Origin: Bacillota bacterium
Lineage (GTDB): Bacteria; Bacillota_E; RBS10-35; JAJYVN01
Length of the DNA: 7,065 nucleotides
Direction of reading: 5' to 3'
Assembly (NCBI GenBank): GCA_021846605.1
Contig: JAJZWQ010000156.1
Span: forward strand, 1 to 7,065
The notes beneath the pieces were generated by a model. The model saw only the letters and a program-made list of their open reading frames with translations. It did not search any database and was not told the origin of the DNA. Each line of letters starts with the position of its first letter. Positions within the stretch are counted from its first letter, which is position 1. Both the position numbers and the translations under genes were made by a program. Positions 6,236-7,065 of the stretch are shown in pieces.

Positions 6236-6242
6236 AATCCGC

Positions 6243-7065
6243 GTGCGCGGGGTACGGCCGAATATCCTATTGGTGATCACGCACGACAGCGGTCGCCGCC
6301 TGGGGTGCTACGGCACCGGGGTGGAAACGCCGCGGCTGGACCGGCTGGCGGCCGAGGGTATGCGCTTTGACCAATACTTTTGTACCGCTCCCCAGTGTTC
6401 ACCGAGCCGTGGGTCCATTTTCACCGGCCGCTTTCCGCATCGCAACGGGTTGATGGGCCTGGCCCATCTCGGTTGGCGGCTGCACGGAGCGGAGCGTTGT
6501 CTGGCACAGTATCTGGCCGAGGCGGGCTACGAGACGGCCCTGTGCGGCATGCAGCACGAGCACGACGTCGCCGATCCCGGTCGGCTCGGGTACGGCCAGA
6601 TACTTGGCGGGGCGCGGCACATGGCCGCCGTGGCGCACGAGGGTGCCCAGTTCCTGGCGGCGCATGCCTCCGCTGGTCGCGGCGGCCGGCCGCCCTTTTT
6701 GTTGGTCGCGGGCGTGACGGAGACCCACCGGCCGTTTGACCGACCCGGATACACCCCCGACGACCCGGCGGGGGTCGATGTGCCGGCCTACCTGCCGGAT
6801 GTCCCCGCGGTGCGCCAGGAACTCGCGGGGTTCGGCGGTTTGGTCCGAGCCGTCGACGCCGGCGTCGGGGTGCTGTTGGACGCCCTCGCCACCAGTGGCC
6901 TGGCCGAGGACACCCTGGTGCTGTTCACGACGGACCACGGCATCGCCTTCCCGCGCGCCAAGGGCATGGGTTACGACCCGGGGCTGGAGACGGCCCTGTT
7001 GGCGCGGTGGCCCGCCCGCATCCCGGCGGGTGCCGTCTGCGGGGCGCTGGCCTCGAACGTCGACC
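6243..7065 (+). CDS. Type I (formylglycine) sulfatase, 3' partial, GTG start
   Basis: This encodes the first 274 residues of a sulfatase that hydrolyses sulfate esters or sulfamates; the gene runs off the right edge, and sulfatases are usually 450-550 residues. RPNILLVITHDSGRRLGCYG (5-24) is the N-terminal metal-site strand, with His14-Asp15 where many members have Asp-Asp. CSPSRGSIFTGR (52-63) contains the C-x-P-S-R motif, whose Cys52 must be oxidised to formylglycine by a maturation enzyme. ETHRPF (160-165) and FTTDHG (228-233, Asp231 and His232) with RAKGMGYDPGLETALLARWP (238-257) complete the visible active site. The GTG start follows a strong ribosome binding site. Because family homology begins by residue 5, there is no room for a signal peptide, so the enzyme is probably cytoplasmic. 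The HDSGR variant recalls heparan N-sulfatase-like bacterial sulfatases, but the substrate is not determinable here. No maturation enzyme gene is in the window. Confidence 0.93.
   Translation, partial: MRGVRPNILLVITHDSGRRLGCYGTGVETPRLDRLAAEGMRFDQYFCTAPQCSPSRGSIFTGRFPHRNGLMGLAHLGWRLHGAERCLAQYLAEAGYETALCGMQHEHDVADPGRLGYGQILGGARHMAAVAHEGAQFLAAHASAGRGGRPPFLLVAGVTETHRPFDRPGYTPDDPAGVDVPAYLPDVPAVRQELAGFGGLVRAVDAGVGVLLDALATSGLAEDTLVLFTTDHGIAFPRAKGMGYDPGLETALLARWPARIPAGAVCGALASNVD

Larger units (their letters stand above)
5675..6242. other. 568-base divergent intergenic region without a convincing gene
   Basis: This stretch separates the start of the S66 peptidase gene (-) from the start of the sulfatase gene (+). 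Open frames across it translate to Arg/Pro/Gly-rich sequence with no recognisable motif, as expected from high-GC noncoding DNA. One minus-strand frame (5805-6089, 94 codons) is the least implausible, but it lacks family features. The region must hold promoters for both flanking genes, but no clear -35/-10 pair could be read. It contains several inverted repeats and a G-rich tract, listed separately. A decayed gene or a small RNA cannot be excluded. Confidence 0.6.

Noticed and set aside
6218..6242. ATG at 6218 as the sulfatase start
   Set aside because: It is out of frame with the sulfatase and lies before the ribosome binding site.

Overview
This is a strongly GC-rich bacterial window with five protein-coding genes, two of them cut by the window edges. 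The layout is a partial FGGY-family sugar kinase (+, 5' end missing), a large exported GxGYxYP-family protein (+), a class I SAM-dependent methyltransferase (-), an S66-family (LD-carboxypeptidase / MccF-like) serine peptidase (-), and a partial type I sulfatase (+, 3' end missing). No rRNA, tRNA, CRISPR array, insertion sequence or phage gene was recognised.

The organism cannot be named from sequence alone. Ribosome binding sites are strong and purine-rich (GGGGGTGA, GGAGG, GGAGGGGG), GC content looks close to 70% by eye, and GTG is used as a start. GxGYxYP proteins and formylglycine sulfatases are typical of saccharide-degrading bacteria. A high-GC Bacillota lineage or a member of Armatimonadota, Planctomycetota or Verrucomicrobiota would all fit; this is inference only.

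Region by region: 2-937 is the C-terminal two thirds of the kinase, followed by a terminator-like hairpin. The 162-base gap before the next gene holds a 14-base inverted repeat with one mismatch. 1100-3571 encodes a probable Tat-exported lipoprotein of the GxGYxYP family, whose signature reads GAGYLNP. 3572-3780 is a convergent gap with hairpins. 3781-5674 carries the two minus-strand genes, peptidase first and methyltransferase second, 112 bases apart with a hairpin between them. 5675-6242 is a 568-base divergent region without a convincing gene; it holds a perfect 14-base palindrome, a bulged inverted repeat and a potential G-quadruplex. 6243-7065 is the start of a sulfatase with no signal peptide.

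The kinase, the GxGYxYP protein and the sulfatase all lie on the plus strand and suggest a saccharide-use locus: desulfation, an extracytoplasmic carbohydrate-related step, and sugar phosphorylation. The minus-strand pair looks like housekeeping or resistance genes (peptide cleavage, methylation) with no obvious link to that pathway. No clearly new multi-gene system is visible. The least understood item is the GxGYxYP protein, and the most testable regulatory items are the inverted repeats at 975-1016 and 6010-6023.
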